From assembly GCA_031286975.1 (NCBI GenBank), contig JAITTM010000023.1, positions 1-14,264 of the forward strand: a stretch of DNA of 14,264 bases, read 5' to 3'. Positions 13,613 to 14,264 of the stretch are shown here, one piece after another. The notes below the pieces were generated by a model. It ran no database searches. It saw only the letters and a list, made by a program, of their open reading frames with translations, and was not told the origin of the DNA. The DNA comes from Coriobacteriales bacterium (lineage in GTDB: Bacteria > Actinomycetota > Coriobacteriia > Coriobacteriales > UBA8131). Position numbers and translations under genes: made by a program. Numbering within the stretch: position 1 is the first letter of the stretch; every line of letters begins with the position of its first letter.

Positions 13613-13764
13613 GTATTTTGCTAAAAACCTGTGGCCTACCTGTGGAAAACGTAAAACAGTTCAGAGCTCTTGTGGTTTTGGACACATACGCAGTAACCAC
13701 GGGCAGTACGTGAACCCGCAAAATCAGTTAACGCGCTTCAAACGCAGAAGGAAAGGTGCCCAAA

Positions 13765-14264
13765 ATGGTCGCAAGTATCATCAAACGGGACGGCAGAGCT
13801 GTCAACTTCGAACTCGAGAAGATATCAGACGCTATCGAGAAGGCCTTCAACGCATCAGGTGCCATGAAGGATCGTTCGGTCGCTGACAAACTGGCCAAGC
13901 AGGTGCTGCAGAAGCTCGAGGATGGCGCTATCGAGGGCGTCCCCACCGTCGAGGGCGTGCAGGATCTCGTCGAGGTCGTGCTGGCAGAGAACGGCTTTGT
14001 GCAGACCTCCAAGTCCTACATCCTCTATCGCCAGAGACGCGCTCAGTCGCGTGAGGCCAACAGCAAGCTCATGCTCAAGATCGGCGAGATAACCTTCTCC
14101 AAATCATCTGAATCAGATGTCATGCGCGAGAATGCCAACATCGATGCCGACACCGCCATGGGCACTATGCTCAAATATGGCAGCGAGACCGCCAAGCAGT
14201 ACTACCAGATGAGTGTCCTGCCCGAGGCTCACGCCAAGGCTCATGCCGAGGGTGACATCCACAT
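13765..14264 (+). CDS. nrdD: Anaerobic ribonucleoside-triphosphate reductase, N-terminal part (gene runs off window)
   Basis: The frame is open from ATG 13765 to the window end (166 codons shown) with AAGGAAAGG a few bases upstream. Residues 1-100, starting MVASIIKRDGRAVNFE and including ILYRQRRAQ near 90, form an ATP-cone, the allosteric nucleotide-binding domain. The catalytic domain then begins with VMRENANIDADTAMGTMLKY and LPEAHAKAHAEGDIHI, the typical NrdD opening. The enzyme is a class III glycyl-radical reductase making dNTPs from NTPs without oxygen and needs the activase NrdG, probably further downstream. The radical glycine and zinc site are outside the window. The upstream paired NrdR boxes support both identity and repression control. 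Confidence 0.95.
   Translation, partial: MVASIIKRDGRAVNFELEKISDAIEKAFNASGAMKDRSVADKLAKQVLQKLEDGAIEGVPTVEGVQDLVEVVLAENGFVQTSKSYILYRQRRAQSREANSKLMLKIGEITFSKSSESDVMRENANIDADTAMGTMLKYGSETAKQYYQMSVLPEAHAKAHAEGDIH

Larger units (their letters stand above)
13208..13764. other. 557-bp intergenic control region before nrdD
   Basis: No convincing gene is seen here. The right half is more AT-rich than its surroundings and holds the candidate nrdD promoter and NrdR boxes. A 7-bp stem with a 5-nt loop (AGGCAAA/TTTGCTT, 13404-13422) lacks a T-run and is not called a terminator. A plus-strand open frame at 13417-13713 has no ribosome-binding site or family features and spans the NrdR boxes. If the promoter at 13544-13572 is used, the nrdD leader is about 190 nt. 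Confidence 0.6.

Noticed and set aside
13641..13649. TGTGGAAAA resembling a DnaA box
   Set aside because: It has one mismatch, is a single copy, and no origin genes are nearby.
13417..13713. 98-codon plus-strand open frame before nrdD
   Set aside because: It has no ribosome-binding site, no recognisable features, and spans the promoter and NrdR boxes.

Overview
The window is GC-rich, densely packed bacterial DNA that uses Shine-Dalgarno sites and many overlapping stop/start codons. Three things suggest an obligately or facultatively anaerobic high-GC Gram-positive: an anaerobic ribonucleotide reductase gene (nrdD) with paired NrdR boxes, a ferredoxin-fused aldo/keto reductase, and a remnant of a sortase-anchored surface protein. 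The overall style fits the class Coriobacteriia (Actinomycetota), but that placement is inference from gene content and was not tested by a search.

Layout. Positions 1-2137 hold the 3' part of a glycosyltransferase-like gene with a very long Ala/Thr repeat tail. A TSUP-family (TauE/SafE) permease, a LytS-type sensor kinase and a LytTR response regulator follow as one tight operon (2152-5015). Convergent to it on the minus strand lie ridA and an upstream padR-type regulator (5076-5920). Divergent from padR is a purine nucleoside phosphorylase (6083-6907). Convergent to that is an aldo/keto reductase with two [4Fe-4S] motifs (6980-8173). Divergent again, from about 8300, is a coupled operon: a 42-residue single-span membrane protein that does not appear among longer ORFs, trkH, a secreted/anchored OB-fold protein and rsgA. 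All three junctions overlap (TAGTG, ATGA, TGATG). The operon is preceded by six 10-bp tandem repeats ending at the ribosome-binding site.

From 11.7 to 12.7 kb lies an AT-richer accessory patch. It has a Phd/YefM-RelE/ParE toxin-antitoxin pair with a palindromic operator, then a start-less 3' fragment of an LPXTG-like (SPQTG) wall-anchored protein gene, then a short 11-bp tandem repeat. A minus-strand lipoprotein gene follows (12698-13207). A 557-bp control region then holds two NrdR-like boxes exactly 31 bp apart over a candidate promoter, and nrdD begins at 13765 and runs off the window.

How it fits together. The TSUP permease and LytS/LytTR pair look like a sensor-transporter unit. The TrkH operon ties potassium uptake to a ribosome-assembly GTPase. 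The toxin-antitoxin pair appears to have replaced the 5' part of a surface-protein gene. I did not find a clearly unknown multi-gene system. The best new leads are the small membrane protein coupled to trkH, the toxin-antitoxin/surface-protein junction, and the repeat tail of the first gene.
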